Assembly (NCBI RefSeq): GCF_018215265.2 | Contig: NZ_CP136562.1 | Coordinates: 4,340,001-4,404,000, forward strand | DNA length: 64,000 nt | Source: Paenarthrobacter sp. GOM3 | GTDB taxonomy: Bacteria > Actinomycetota > Actinomycetes > Actinomycetales > Micrococcaceae | Direction of reading: 5' to 3' | The notes under the pieces: generated by a model | Seen by the model: the letters and a program-made list of their open reading frames with translations, nothing else | The model's database searches: none | Told to the model about the DNA's origin: nothing | Shown here: positions 1 through 8,364 of the stretch, one piece after another | Position numbering within the stretch: the first letter of the stretch is position 1 | How the letters are laid out: every line of letters starts with the position of its first letter | Translations under genes and position numbers: made by a program

Positions 1-240
1 CGCACCCTGGACAACGTCAAGGCCATTCTCGAAGCCGGCGGGTCCTCCGTTGAAGACGTCCTCATGTTCCGCGTCTACCTCACCACCCGCGACGACTTCG
101 CCGCCATGAACGAGGTCTACGGCGAGTTCATTCGCGAGAACGTCCCCAGCGGCCAGCTGCCCAGCCGCACCACGGTGTTCGTGGACCTGCCGCACGAGGT
201 CATGCTGGTGGAGATCGACGCCCTGGCCGTCACGGCCTAG
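1..240 (+). CDS. RidA family protein, 3' part only
   Basis: The reading frame is open from base 1 and ends at TAG 238-240, giving the last 79 residues. The text resembles the C-terminal half of RidA/YjgF/TdcF proteins: a stretch like NVKAILEAGGSS, then VEDVLMFRVYLT, a central SGQLPSRTTVFV strand with the family arginine, and a final VEIDALA strand. RidA proteins are small trimeric enzymes that hydrolyse reactive enamine/imine intermediates made by PLP enzymes. The N-terminal part lies outside the window, so the substrate subgroup cannot be judged. Confidence 0.85.
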   Translation, partial: RTLDNVKAILEAGGSSVEDVLMFRVYLTTRDDFAAMNEVYGEFIRENVPSGQLPSRTTVFVDLPHEVMLVEIDALAVTA

Positions 241-245
241 CCTTT

Positions 246-310
246 CCCCGTCGCTGCCCCGCTGATCCGTTGTTGCCCAACGACGCCGTAGCGGGGCAGC
301 AACGTCCGAC
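246..310. repeat. Intergenic cruciform element, copy A
   Basis: Between the convergent ends of the RidA gene and the mannosyltransferase gene there is an 11-bp perfect inverted repeat (253-263 with 290-300, GCTGCCCCGCT/AGCGGGGCAGC) enclosing a second small hairpin (CGTTG/CAACG). A related but degenerate copy lies at 44767-44830. It could serve as a bidirectional terminator, although no T-tract follows. Confidence 0.55.
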
Positions 311-313
311 GGC

Positions 314-325
314 GGCACTCACCGT
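314..325. repeat. Half copy of the GGCACTCAC palindrome family
   Basis: GGCACTCACCGT here also occurs at 1186-1197, and forms one arm of the two full palindromes at 12355-12385 and 13658-13696. All four sit at or just beyond a gene 3' end. The function is unknown. Confidence 0.4.
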
Positions 326-339
326 ACTGCCGGGCCACC

Positions 340-1068
340 CTACCTTTGAAAGCGAAGTTTCCACGGCGTGAGCGCGGACTCCAACTGCTCGCGGAGATTC
401 ATCTTGGAAGCACCTTCCACGCGTTCTTCAAAGTGGATGGGTACCTCGGCGATCTTCAGTCCCTGACGGACGGCCCGGTGGTTCATCTCTACCTGGAATG
501 AGTAGCCATCGCTGCGAACGGTTGCGACGTCAATCCGGTTCAAGGCATCAGCCGTCCAGGCTTTGAACCCCGCCGTTGCGTCCTTGATCTTCAAGCCCAG
601 GATCGCACTCACATAGAAGTTGGCCCAAGCCGAGAGTGCCTTGCGATGCCACGGCCATTCCGCGGCCGTAGACCCGCCGGCGACATAGCGCGAGCCGGTG
701 ACCAGCGCGGCCCCGGAGGTGCGGATCCGGTCAAGCATCGTGGGGATGGCCGAGACGGGGTGGGAGAGGTCTGCGTCCATTTGGATGACAACGTCCGAGT
801 TCTCGGCCAAGGCCTTGGTCATTCCTGCGACATAAGCCCGTCCCAGCCCATCTTTTTCTTTGCGGTGCAGGACGGACACGTTCCCCTTGGAATCCGATGC
901 CAGTTGGTCAGCCACCGCCCCGGTGCCATCGGGAGAACTGTCATCCACTACCAGGATATTGAGATTCGTGATCCCAAGTGCATCGAGCTGGGCAACAAGA
1001 ACCGGCAAGTTCTCCCGCTCATTGTAGGTAGGCACAACAATGGTGATTTTCGGATTTTCTGCAGTCAA
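340..1068 (-). CDS. Polyprenol monophosphomannose synthase (GT2)
   Basis: A 242-residue family 2 glycosyltransferase. PTYNEREN lies at residues 13-20, VVDDSSPDGT near 40-49 and the metal-binding DAD at 98-100, the pattern of dolichol/polyprenol-phosphate mannosyltransferases (Dpm1/Ppm1). The enzyme would transfer mannose from GDP-mannose to polyprenyl phosphate at the inner membrane face, supplying lipid-linked mannose for lipoglycans and protein mannosylation. It has no C-terminal membrane domain, so it is of the short soluble type. The start is TTG 1068-1066, with a GGGGAC stretch upstream. The gene stands alone, downstream on the same strand from an LssY_C protein. Glucose rather than mannose as donor sugar cannot be excluded. 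Confidence 0.82.
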   Translation of the reverse strand: MTAENPKITIVVPTYNERENLPVLVAQLDALGITNLNILVVDDSSPDGTGAVADQLASDSKGNVSVLHRKEKDGLGRAYVAGMTKALAENSDVVIQMDADLSHPVSAIPTMLDRIRTSGAALVTGSRYVAGGSTAAEWPWHRKALSAWANFYVSAILGLKIKDATAGFKAWTADALNRIDVATVRSDGYSFQVEMNHRAVRQGLKIAEVPIHFEERVEGASKMNLREQLESALTPWKLRFQR

Positions 1069-1185
1069 AACGTGGTCCCCAATTCAGTGTTCGGACCCGG
1101 CATGGCGCACATGACGGGCCCAGCCAGTCTATTGACCATTTCTTGTTGACCGAATCGGCCACCATGAGGCCTGGCGTTTCCCGGC

Positions 1186-1197
1186 GGCACTCACCGT
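1186..1197. repeat. Half copy of the GGCACTCAC palindrome family
   Basis: GGCACTCACCGT, identical to the copy at 314-325, abuts the stop codon of the LssY_C gene. See the full palindromes at 12355 and 13658. Confidence 0.35.
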
Positions 1198-2510
1198 CAG
1201 GAAGGCACGCGCCTGGACACCACCGACGGCGGGACCGCTGGGACCCGCTGCCGTTTGGCGTACACCCTGGCCCGCTGGCTCGACAACGCCAGGAGCACCA
1301 GGATGTCCGTCGCCAGACCGGACAGGCCGGCTTCGAGAGTGAGGTTGGCGCTCCCCGTGGAGTAGTCGACGGCTTGGGCCACGATCGAAATGGAGCTCAA
1401 GCCCATCGCAATCACGCGGGCACCGTTGCTGCCGAGGAAAATCCGCCAAGCAAGGAAGACTTCGCCGAGTCCGAAGAGCAGCACAATGACCGCCACGGTG
1501 ACCAGTGCCGCCGTCGTGGTTTGTGGGTCTGTTGAGCTGTCATCGAAGGTGACGCCCTCAATGTCGCCGCCCGAGGTCAAAAGGGTGAGCGCCAGGACGA
1601 AGGCGGCCAGGGACCTGGCGACAACCAACGCCGCGCCCATCATGATGGGCGCGGGCCGCCTGTCGCGGCTGTCGGTCTGACGAGGCAGTTGATCGGTGGG
1701 CACCCGGACGCTGCGGGCATCGACAATGGGAAGGTCGCCGTCGGTGGAGATCGAATCGCCGCCGCCGTTGCGCGAGTGGTAGCCGGTGGAAAAGTCCTCG
1801 ATGACCTGCACCGCGACTGCTGGCTCTGCAGCCGAAACGCTAGAGACAATATGGTCCCGTTCCACGTCTGTGTTCTGCTCGATCTTGTGTGTGACCTGCA
1901 GCGTGAAGAGCGAGAAGCCGACGCTGCGGTCGTAGGTTCCGGCGGCGAGCCAGTCCACTTTGTGCCCGCCGGGGAGGAGCCAACCTTCGGGGCAGCGCCA
2001 GAAACGGACGTGGTGACGTTTGCCCGGATTGTTGTCCACTTCCTGCTGGTAGGCGAAGTCCTGCTGGCGGTCGAAAAGGTAGAGAGGGCTCACCGGCGCC
2101 TCGGTATAACTCTGCCGGAAAATGGTGGAACTGATGATTCGGCGGCTGCTGGCGAAGGTGACGTCGTCGGCCATGGTCCAACCGGCGGCCCGCATGATGG
2201 CGTGGATCTGGGTTTCGGCGCCCAGCAACGCAACGTTCACGGGATCACCCAGCAGCCCATCACTGGTCCTGGCGCGTCCAATGAAATACCCGGGAACGTA
2301 AATCGTGGTGAGGATGCGGTGCAGTCGGGGCAGGAGCAAGTAGGCGAGGAACGCCCAGAAAACGACGTAGAACCAGACTTGGCCCCACCCCAGCTGAAAG
2401 CTTTCGCCCACCAGCAGGAAAGCAAGCCAAATAGTCGCCGCACCGCCCAGGATGAAGAACGCATGATCCAGCCGGCTGTCGGTCACGTTGAGGCGTGGCA
2501 CCTTATCCAT
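1197..2510 (-). CDS. Membrane protein with LssY C-terminal domain
   Basis: A 437-residue protein with two membrane segments near the N-terminus (about 17-36 and 44-62), a soluble domain at about 85-235 and about four further membrane segments to the C-terminus. The soluble part carries the LssY_C signature: GDPVNVALLG, an APVSPLYLF segment, RHHVRFWR, and a TYDRSVGF strand before THKIEQNTDVERD. The domain's role is unknown; in some proteins it is fused to PAP2 phosphatase or DedA membrane domains. The start at 2510 was chosen because AGGGGGAG precedes it; a longer frame to 2627 would overlap the next gene and has no ribosome site. A 12-bp repeat half-copy touches its stop codon. Confidence 0.72.
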   Translation of the reverse strand: MDKVPRLNVTDSRLDHAFFILGGAATIWLAFLLVGESFQLGWGQVWFYVVFWAFLAYLLLPRLHRILTTIYVPGYFIGRARTSDGLLGDPVNVALLGAETQIHAIMRAAGWTMADDVTFASSRRIISSTIFRQSYTEAPVSPLYLFDRQQDFAYQQEVDNNPGKRHHVRFWRCPEGWLLPGGHKVDWLAAGTYDRSVGFSLFTLQVTHKIEQNTDVERDHIVSSVSAAEPAVAVQVIEDFSTGYHSRNGGGDSISTDGDLPIVDARSVRVPTDQLPRQTDSRDRRPAPIMMGAALVVARSLAAFVLALTLLTSGGDIEGVTFDDSSTDPQTTTAALVTVAVIVLLFGLGEVFLAWRIFLGSNGARVIAMGLSSISIVAQAVDYSTGSANLTLEAGLSGLATDILVLLALSSQRARVYAKRQRVPAVPPSVVSRRVPS

Positions 2511-2575
2511 GAAGCTCCCCCTTTGCTTCTTAAGCTTCGGGGTTGGGGCTGGGGTTGTACATGGGGTAGGCGGGA

Positions 2576-3553
2576 TTAGGCCCTCAATGGGCTCTCCACG
2601 GGCAGCCTGTTGTTCCCGATCAGCCACTGCAGTGCCTCGCGGACAGCCTGTTCCGGTTCATACCTCGGCGCATACCCCAGCAGTGCCTTGGCCTTTTCGA
2701 TGCTGACGCAGTGGTTGCGGGAGAGGTGGGCCCAGCTCGTGTCAGCGTGTTCCGGGGTGGTCGTCCCGCGGAAATCGTCCCAACTGACCGTGTCAAAGTG
2801 CGGCTCCTGCCCGAACCACGACGCCGCAATTTCCAGGTAGCCGCGAACTGTCAGGGCGGACGGGGCAACGATATTGAAGTCCTCCCCGCCAGCCGCTTCC
2901 CGCCGCTGGATGGCCTTTTCGAAGGCTTGGGCTAGGTCGTCGGCGTGGACGTGGTGCATCAGTTCCGTGCCACTTCCCGGGATCTGGAGGGGCTGTCCGG
3001 CGGAAATCCGTTCCCAGACGGAAGGATCGAAATTCCCCAGTGGGCCTACCGGATGCCAGCCCGGCCCTACGATGTGGCCGGGGTGCAGCGACGTGGTGAC
3101 CAGACCGCCGTCGGCCGTCTCCTTTTTCAGCATCCGGGCGATGTCGCGTTTCTGGAGGCCGTATTCATCCAGCGGCTCCGCGGTGGAGTGCGAGTCCTCA
3201 GAGATGGGCAGCTTCCGGCTCGCACCGTAGCGCCAGATGGACCCGCAGTGCAGGAGATGACCCACCTCGCCGCGGAGCCGGTTCACCAAGTTCGTGGCTG
3301 AGTCGAGCGTGAAGCACACCAGGTCAACAACGACGTCGGCACCCAGGTCAGCGACCCGGTCACCAAAAGTGCCCTCCCGGTCCTCCTGCGCGCGGTCCGC
3401 GGTGACCTGGCGGACCTGCTGCCACTCGGGGGTGTCGATGTAGGGCGTGCTGGTTCCGCGGGTGATGTTGATGACCTCATGGCCGCCGCGCACTAGCCTG
3501 GGAACGAGGAACGAGCCGATGTGGCCACTGCCACCGATGACGACGATTTTCAT
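2576..3553 (-). CDS. NAD-dependent epimerase/dehydratase family protein
   Basis: A 325-residue extended short-chain dehydrogenase. The N-terminus MKIVVIGGSGHIGSFL is the NAD(P)-binding GxxGxxG fold. The middle has a DVVVDLVCFTLDSAT segment, and SIWRYGASRKLPISED takes the place of the catalytic-region strand; the canonical YxxxK is only loosely represented (DEYGLQKRD). C-terminally it looks like plant CSP41/NmrA-like epimerases that bind a nucleotide sugar or RNA. The start at 3553 is chosen because AGGAGAACC precedes the ATG. The substrate is unknown. It shares orientation with the two downstream genes (66 nt gap to the LssY_C gene), so co-transcription is possible. Confidence 0.75.
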   Translation of the reverse strand: MKIVVIGGSGHIGSFLVPRLVRGGHEVINITRGTSTPYIDTPEWQQVRQVTADRAQEDREGTFGDRVADLGADVVVDLVCFTLDSATNLVNRLRGEVGHLLHCGSIWRYGASRKLPISEDSHSTAEPLDEYGLQKRDIARMLKKETADGGLVTTSLHPGHIVGPGWHPVGPLGNFDPSVWERISAGQPLQIPGSGTELMHHVHADDLAQAFEKAIQRREAAGGEDFNIVAPSALTVRGYLEIAASWFGQEPHFDTVSWDDFRGTTTPEHADTSWAHLSRNHCVSIEKAKALLGYAPRYEPEQAVREALQWLIGNNRLPVESPLRA

Positions 3554-3678
3554 GGTTCTCCTGCGCTGGGTGGGGCGTGGGTGTTCACTGTACGTGACCG
3601 GATCTTGGCGCGCGATCCCCCGGCCCACTCGCCATCGGTTCACTAGGGTGGAGAGAAGCCCAGAGTGAGGATCACCAA

Positions 3679-5103
3679 ATGGACACCGCTGCCAGCGACA
3701 TCGCCGTGGACCGGCACTACGATTTGATCATCATCGGCACCGGGTCCGGGAACTCGATTCCCGGACCGGAGCTCGAAGACCGGTCGATCGCGATCATCGA
3801 AGAAGGAACGTTCGGTGGTACCTGCCTGAATGTCGGCTGCATTCCGTCAAAGATGTACGTTCACACTGCCGACACCGCACTGGACATTGCTGACTCCAAG
3901 CAGCTGGGCCTCGACGCCCAGGTCAACTCCGTGGACTGGCCGGGCATCGTCGAGCGTATCTTTGAAAAACGGATCGACCCCATTGCCGCTTCAGGCGAGG
4001 ATTACCGCCGTGGCCCGCGGAGCCCCAACATCGACGTCTACGACCACCACGCCGTTTTCGTCGGAGAACGTACTTTGCGCATAGGCGAAGGCGCCCACCA
4101 AAAAACCATCTCCGGTGACCAGGTAGTCATCGCCGCCGGCTCCAGGCCCATGATTCCCGATGCCATCGCAGCTTCGGGCGTGCGGTATTACACCAACGAG
4201 GACATCATGCGGCTGCCGGAGTTGCCCAAATCCTTGGTGATCATTGGCGGGGGCTACATCGCCATGGAGTTCGGCCACGTTTTCGACGCCCTCGGCGCCG
4301 ACGTCACCATCATTCCCCGCTCAACGCTCCTGCGGCATCTGGATCACGACCTCCACGACCGGTTCAACGCCCTGGCCGCCAAACGCTTCGACATCCGGCC
4401 GGCCCGGAGCACCGTAGGGGCCGAGCAGACAGCCCAAGGCATAACAGTCAGGCTCGACGACGGCACCTCCGCGACCGGCGAGGTACTGCTGGTAGCCACG
4501 GGGCGCGTCCCCAACGGGGACCTGCTGGATCCCGCCGCTGGCGGGATCGAGGTGAACGGGCATGGTCGCATCAAGGTCGACGAGTACGGGCGATCAACCT
4601 CCGCGCCCGGTGTCTGGGCCCTTGGCGACGTCTCTTCCCCCTACATGCTCAAGCACGTCGCCAACGCCGAGATGCGCTCCGCGCGCCACAATCTGCTGAA
4701 CCCGGACAACCTCCGAAAAATGCCGCACGACCATGTTCCCGCGGCCACGTTCACCAACCCGCAAATCGCAACCGTGGGCATGACCGAAGCCCAAGCCCGC
4801 GAAAACGGCTACGACGTGACCGTCAAGATCCAGGACTACGGAGACGTCGCATACGGCTGGGCTTTGGAGGACACCACCGGGATCTGCAAACTCATAGCCG
4901 ACCGCGACACCGGCAAACTCCTCGGCGCCCACTACATGGGACCCCAGGCGTCCACCCTCATCCAACAGATGATCACCGTCCTGGCCTTCGACCTCGACGT
5001 ACGCGACTTCGCCGCCAAACAGTATTGGATCCACCCCGCACTGCCCGAAGTCACCGAAAACGCGTTGCTCGGCCTCACGTTCAACGGGACGGGCCCGCAG
5101 TGA
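3679..5103 (+). CDS. mtr: Mycothione reductase
   Basis: A 474-residue pyridine nucleotide-disulfide oxidoreductase that would reduce mycothiol disulfide with NADPH in the cytosol, keeping the actinobacterial thiol mycothiol reduced. Visible are the FAD-binding GTGSGN (20-25), the redox-active pair C49/C54 in GGTCLNVGC, a second nucleotide-binding GGGYIAMEFG, the FAD-contacting ALGDVSSPY and the C-terminal HPALPE dyad (H452, E457). The N-terminal GTGSGNSIP, rather than GGGPGG, is typical of mycothione reductases as opposed to lipoamide dehydrogenases. ATG 3679 follows GAGGATCACCAA. It is divergent from the epimerase gene. Confidence 0.93.
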   Translation: MDTAASDIAVDRHYDLIIIGTGSGNSIPGPELEDRSIAIIEEGTFGGTCLNVGCIPSKMYVHTADTALDIADSKQLGLDAQVNSVDWPGIVERIFEKRIDPIAASGEDYRRGPRSPNIDVYDHHAVFVGERTLRIGEGAHQKTISGDQVVIAAGSRPMIPDAIAASGVRYYTNEDIMRLPELPKSLVIIGGGYIAMEFGHVFDALGADVTIIPRSTLLRHLDHDLHDRFNALAAKRFDIRPARSTVGAEQTAQGITVRLDDGTSATGEVLLVATGRVPNGDLLDPAAGGIEVNGHGRIKVDEYGRSTSAPGVWALGDVSSPYMLKHVANAEMRSARHNLLNPDNLRKMPHDHVPAATFTNPQIATVGMTEAQARENGYDVTVKIQDYGDVAYGWALEDTTGICKLIADRDTGKLLGAHYMGPQASTLIQQMITVLAFDLDVRDFAAKQYWIHPALPEVTENALLGLTFNGTGPQ

Positions 5104-5240
5104 TGTGGGTGGCGGCGTGAACGATTCGGGTCGGTGGATTCAGCTTTACAGAACGTTAGTTGTCGGCTCTTAAAGTACGGGAGTTCTCGCATCCAACGTG
5201 TCGGGTTGACGTATTTTGGACACTCCTCGCTCAACCGCAG

Positions 5241-6182
5241 TCAGTCGAGTAGCGCTACGCCGAACTCAGCGACGACGGCCCGCAACTCTCTGAGGTAGCG
5301 CTGTGCCTGGTCGGTGAGGGGGATTGAGGCGTGGCCGATCCAGCCGATCTCGATGCGTTCGTCAACGTCCAGCGGGATCGCGACGATCTCCGGGTCGAGC
5401 TGCCCGCTGATGATACCCGTCGAGATCGTGTAGCCGTGGAGTCCGATCATGAGGTTGAAGATCGTGGCACGGTCAGAGACCCGGATCTCCTGCTTACTGG
5501 ACAAGGTGGAGAGAATCTCCTCGGCGAAGTAAAAAGAGTTGTTCGCACCTTGATCGAAGGTTAGCCGCGGCATGTCGGCGAGATCGGCGAGAGTCGCACG
5601 CTCTTTTGAGGCCAGCGGGTTGTTCCGTGAAATGAAAATGTGCGGATCGGCGAGGAAAAGAGGAGTGAACGCGAGCCCGGATTCCCGGAGCAGCTTGTCG
5701 ATGACCTTCCGGTTGAAATCGTTCCGGTAGAGGATCCCTATCTCGCTGCGGAGCGTCCGGACATCCTCGATGATGTCCCAGGTACGGGATTCACGCAGCG
5801 AGAACTCGTATTCCGCCACATCACTGGCTTTGACCATCCTGACGAAGGCGTCCACAGCGAACGAGTAGTGCTGCGTCGACACACCGAGCAGGCGGCGCCG
5901 CGGTGGCCTGCCGAGGTAGCGCTGCTCGAGGAGTGCGAACTGCTCCACCACTTGCCTCGCGTAACCGAGGAACTCCACCCCGTCGGCGGTGAGGGTGACT
6001 CCGCGGGCGGAGCGAACCAGGAGCGCACGGCCCACCCGGGCCTCAAGGTCCTTCATCGCCGCAGACATTGTCGGCTGCGCTACGTAGAGAAGGTCGGCGG
6101 CCGCGGAGATCGAACCCTCAGCTGCAACTTCTATGAAGTAACGGAGTTGCTGCAGCGTCAATCCGCTCGAAATCTGGGCCAT
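5241..6182 (-). CDS. LysR family regulator of the mes operon (inferred)
   Basis: A 313-residue LysR-type regulator: N-terminal winged helix-turn-helix (about 9-66, with the typical AAADLLYVAQPTMSAAMKDLE recognition region) and a type 2 periplasmic-binding-like effector domain. It is transcribed away from mesX-mesD-flavin reductase, with a 120-bp shared control region, the standard arrangement for a local LysR activator. By context it probably senses homocysteine, methionine or sulfur state, but that is inference. The ATG at 6182 lacks an obvious ribosome site; TATAGAAT lies about 6 nt upstream on its strand, which would suit a leaderless transcript. Confidence 0.87.
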   Translation of the reverse strand: MAQISSGLTLQQLRYFIEVAAEGSISAAADLLYVAQPTMSAAMKDLEARVGRALLVRSARGVTLTADGVEFLGYARQVVEQFALLEQRYLGRPPRRRLLGVSTQHYSFAVDAFVRMVKASDVAEYEFSLRESRTWDIIEDVRTLRSEIGILYRNDFNRKVIDKLLRESGLAFTPLFLADPHIFISRNNPLASKERATLADLADMPRLTFDQGANNSFYFAEEILSTLSSKQEIRVSDRATIFNLMIGLHGYTISTGIISGQLDPEIVAIPLDVDERIEIGWIGHASIPLTDQAQRYLRELRAVVAEFGVALLD

Positions 6183-6194
6183 AGGAAGATTCTA

Positions 6195-6206
6195 TATGCA
6201 CGCATA
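6195..6206. promoter_or_regulatory. Palindrome in the lysR-mesX control region
   Basis: TATGC-AC-GCATA is a 5-bp perfect inverted repeat with a 2-nt centre, 13 bp upstream of the lysR start and about 100 bp upstream of mesX. It has the size and dyad form of a LysR contact site and overlaps the putative -10 (TATAGAAT on the minus strand) of lysR, which would suit autorepression. No binding evidence is available. Confidence 0.4.
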
Positions 6207-6302
6207 GCAACCATTAGTTACCTGATATCCCCCGGAAGGCTGCACCATGAATACATACCCCTCGGAAAGGCCGTCTCCGGCCCATCAACGGATTGGCATC
6301 AC

Positions 6303-7295
6303 ATGGCAGACGACTTCACCTTCAGTATCACCACGACTCCCTTCGACGAGGACTACTCCCCGTCGGAAGGCTCGCGGATCACCACGAATTTCGCCAACCT
6401 GGCACGGGGCGAGCACCGCCAGGAGAACCTCCGTAACGCCTTGACCATGATTCGGCGCCGCTTCAACGATCTCGCGAGCTGGGACAACCCGGACCGGGAC
6501 CGTTACACCCTCGAGCTTGAAATCGTTTCCGTGCAGATCGAGTTCACTGCAGAAGGTACGGATCAGCAGTTCCCACTGTTCGAGGTTCTCGACATCCAGA
6601 TCGTTGACCAGCTGAACGGGGTCCGCCACCAAGGGATCGTGGGGAACAACTTCTCCTCCTACGTCCGTGACTTCGACTTCAGCGTCGTACTGCCAGCGGC
6701 GTCCGCAGCGGCAGGCAAGCCCACCGTTCCCGAGGACTTCGGCGATCTTCACGGCAAACTGTTCCAGCAATTCCTCAATTCCCCGGCATGCCAGGAACGC
6801 TTCCCGCAGCCGCCAGTGGTGTGCATCAGCGTCTCCACGAGCAAGACGTACCGGCGAACGGAGAACCGCCACCCGGTCTTGGGCGTCGAGTACCAGCAGG
6901 ACGAGTTCTCGCTGACGGACGCGTATTTCGCAAAGATGGGCCTGCAGGTTCGCTACTTCATGCCACGCGGCAGCGTTGCGCCGCTCGCCTTCTACTTCCG
7001 CGGCGACCTGCTCAACGACTACTCCAACCTGCAGCTCATCGGCACGATCAGCACCATGGAGACGTTCCAGAAGATCTACCGCCCGGAGATTTACAACGCG
7101 AACTCCGCCGCCGCCGTCGTCTACCAGCCGAACCTGGGAGAGCAGGATTACTCGCGAACCCAGATCGCTTACGACCGCGTCGAGCGCAGTCAGCTCGCGA
7201 TCACTCAGGCGAAGTACACGGAGGAACACTTCATTACGCCCCACAAGGATCTATTGGACCAGTGGACCGCCAAATACCCCGCTCTCGTCAACTGA
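6303..7295 (+). CDS. mesX: MesX-like protein (DUF1852)
   Basis: A 330-residue soluble protein recognised as DUF1852, found almost only beside a short MetE-like protein. In the published description of folate-independent methionine synthases, as I recall it, DUF1852 (MesX) is needed together with oxygen for MesD activity; its chemistry is unknown. I see no nucleotide-binding, iron-sulfur or signal motif. Features are ITTTPFDEDYSP at the start, a central EFTAEGTDQQFPLFEVLDIQIVD-like block and RPEIYNANSAAAVVY near the C-terminus. ATG 6303 is the only plausible in-frame start but has no good ribosome site. An out-of-frame ATG at 6247 has one (see findings). mesD follows after 20 nt. Confidence 0.83.
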   Translation: MADDFTFSITTTPFDEDYSPSEGSRITTNFANLARGEHRQENLRNALTMIRRRFNDLASWDNPDRDRYTLELEIVSVQIEFTAEGTDQQFPLFEVLDIQIVDQLNGVRHQGIVGNNFSSYVRDFDFSVVLPAASAAAGKPTVPEDFGDLHGKLFQQFLNSPACQERFPQPPVVCISVSTSKTYRRTENRHPVLGVEYQQDEFSLTDAYFAKMGLQVRYFMPRGSVAPLAFYFRGDLLNDYSNLQLIGTISTMETFQKIYRPEIYNANSAAAVVYQPNLGEQDYSRTQIAYDRVERSQLAITQAKYTEEHFITPHKDLLDQWTAKYPALVN

Positions 7296-7315
7296 CCCAC
7301 GGAGAATCGTCAATC

Positions 7316-8362
7316 ATGAACACACTTTTGCCCACCACCGTTGTTGGAAGCCTGCCGAAACCATCGTGGCTCGCACAGCCGGAGACTCTGTGGTCCCCGT
7401 GGAAACTGGACGAAGACACGCTGATCGAGGGCAAGCAGGATGCGCTGCGCATTGCCATCCACGAGCAGAGCCGACGCGGCATCGACATCGTCAGCGACGG
7501 CGAACAAACCCGCCAGCACTTTGTCACCACCTTCATCGAGCACCTCAGCGGGGTCGACTTTGAACAGCGCAAGACCGTGCGCATCCGCGATCGCTACGAC
7601 GCGAGCGTGCCGACCGTCGTCGGACCGGTGCGCCGCGAGCGGCCGGTATTCGTCGACGACGCGAAGTTCCTCCGCGCAACCACCGACCGGCCGATCAAAT
7701 GGACTCTGCCCGGTCCAATGACCATGGTGGACACTCTTTTCGATGACCACTACAAGAGCCGCGAGAAGCTGGCCTGGGAGTTCGCTGCAATCCTGAACCA
7801 GGAGGCGAAAGAGCTGGAGGCGGCCGGCGTGGACATCGTCCAGTTCGACGAACCCGCGTTCAACGTCTTCCTCGATGAGGTCAAGGACTGGGGCGTGGCT
7901 GCGCTGGAGCGAGCGGCAGAAGGGCTGCGCGCGGAGACCGCCGTGCATATCTGCTACGGCTACGGGATCAAGGCGAATAATGACTGGAAGGCGACGCTCG
8001 GCTCGCAGTGGCGCCAGTACGAGGAAACGTTCCCGCTGCTTCAGAGGTCCAGCATCGACATCATCTCGCTGGAATCCCAGAACTCCCACGTGCCCATGGA
8101 CCTCATCGAGCTCCTCCGCGGCAAGAAAGTCATGCTCGGGGCAATCGACGTCGCAAGCGAGACGATCGAGACCCCGGAGGAAGTCGCCGACACGCTCCGC
8201 AAGGCCCTGCAGTTCGTCGATGCGGACAAGCTCATCGCCAGCTCCAACTGCGGCATGGCACCGTTCCCCCGCGACGTCGCACTGGCCAAACTGAGTGCCC
8301 TCAGCGCAGGGACCAGAATTGTCCGCGAGGAACTTGAGCGCTCCGCCCCCAAGGTGTCATAA
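7316..8362 (+). CDS. mesD: Folate-independent methionine synthase, MesD type
   Basis: A 348-residue protein equal to the C-terminal catalytic barrel of MetE without the N-terminal folate-binding half. The zinc ligands are visible: H211 and C213 (HICYG), E253 (LESQNSH) and C312 (SNCGMAP). It would methylate homocysteine to methionine using a methyl donor other than methyl-tetrahydrofolate; pairing with DUF1852 places it in the MesD group rather than MesA-C, which are tied to corrinoid proteins. ATG 7316 follows GGAGA. The next gene, a flavin reductase, starts 2 nt after the stop, so the three genes form one operon. The physiological methyl donor is not known from sequence. Confidence 0.87.
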   Translation: MNTLLPTTVVGSLPKPSWLAQPETLWSPWKLDEDTLIEGKQDALRIAIHEQSRRGIDIVSDGEQTRQHFVTTFIEHLSGVDFEQRKTVRIRDRYDASVPTVVGPVRRERPVFVDDAKFLRATTDRPIKWTLPGPMTMVDTLFDDHYKSREKLAWEFAAILNQEAKELEAAGVDIVQFDEPAFNVFLDEVKDWGVAALERAAEGLRAETAVHICYGYGIKANNDWKATLGSQWRQYEETFPLLQRSSIDIISLESQNSHVPMDLIELLRGKKVMLGAIDVASETIETPEEVADTLRKALQFVDADKLIASSNCGMAPFPRDVALAKLSALSAGTRIVREELERSAPKVS

Positions 8363-8364
8363 CG

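Noticed and set aside
5104..5240. Remnant of a mobile element between mtr and lysR
   Set aside because: The stretch has somewhat lower GC, but I see no coding remnant or repeat that would support this.
5640..6302. N-terminal extension of MesX to 5640
   Set aside because: It would overlap the LysR gene almost completely on the opposite strand; the DUF1852 start fits ATG 6303.
6247..6444. Frameshifted true start of MesX at ATG 6247
   Set aside because: Its frame gives unrelated sequence and the 6303 frame has the complete family start; it is kept only as a possible leader ORF.
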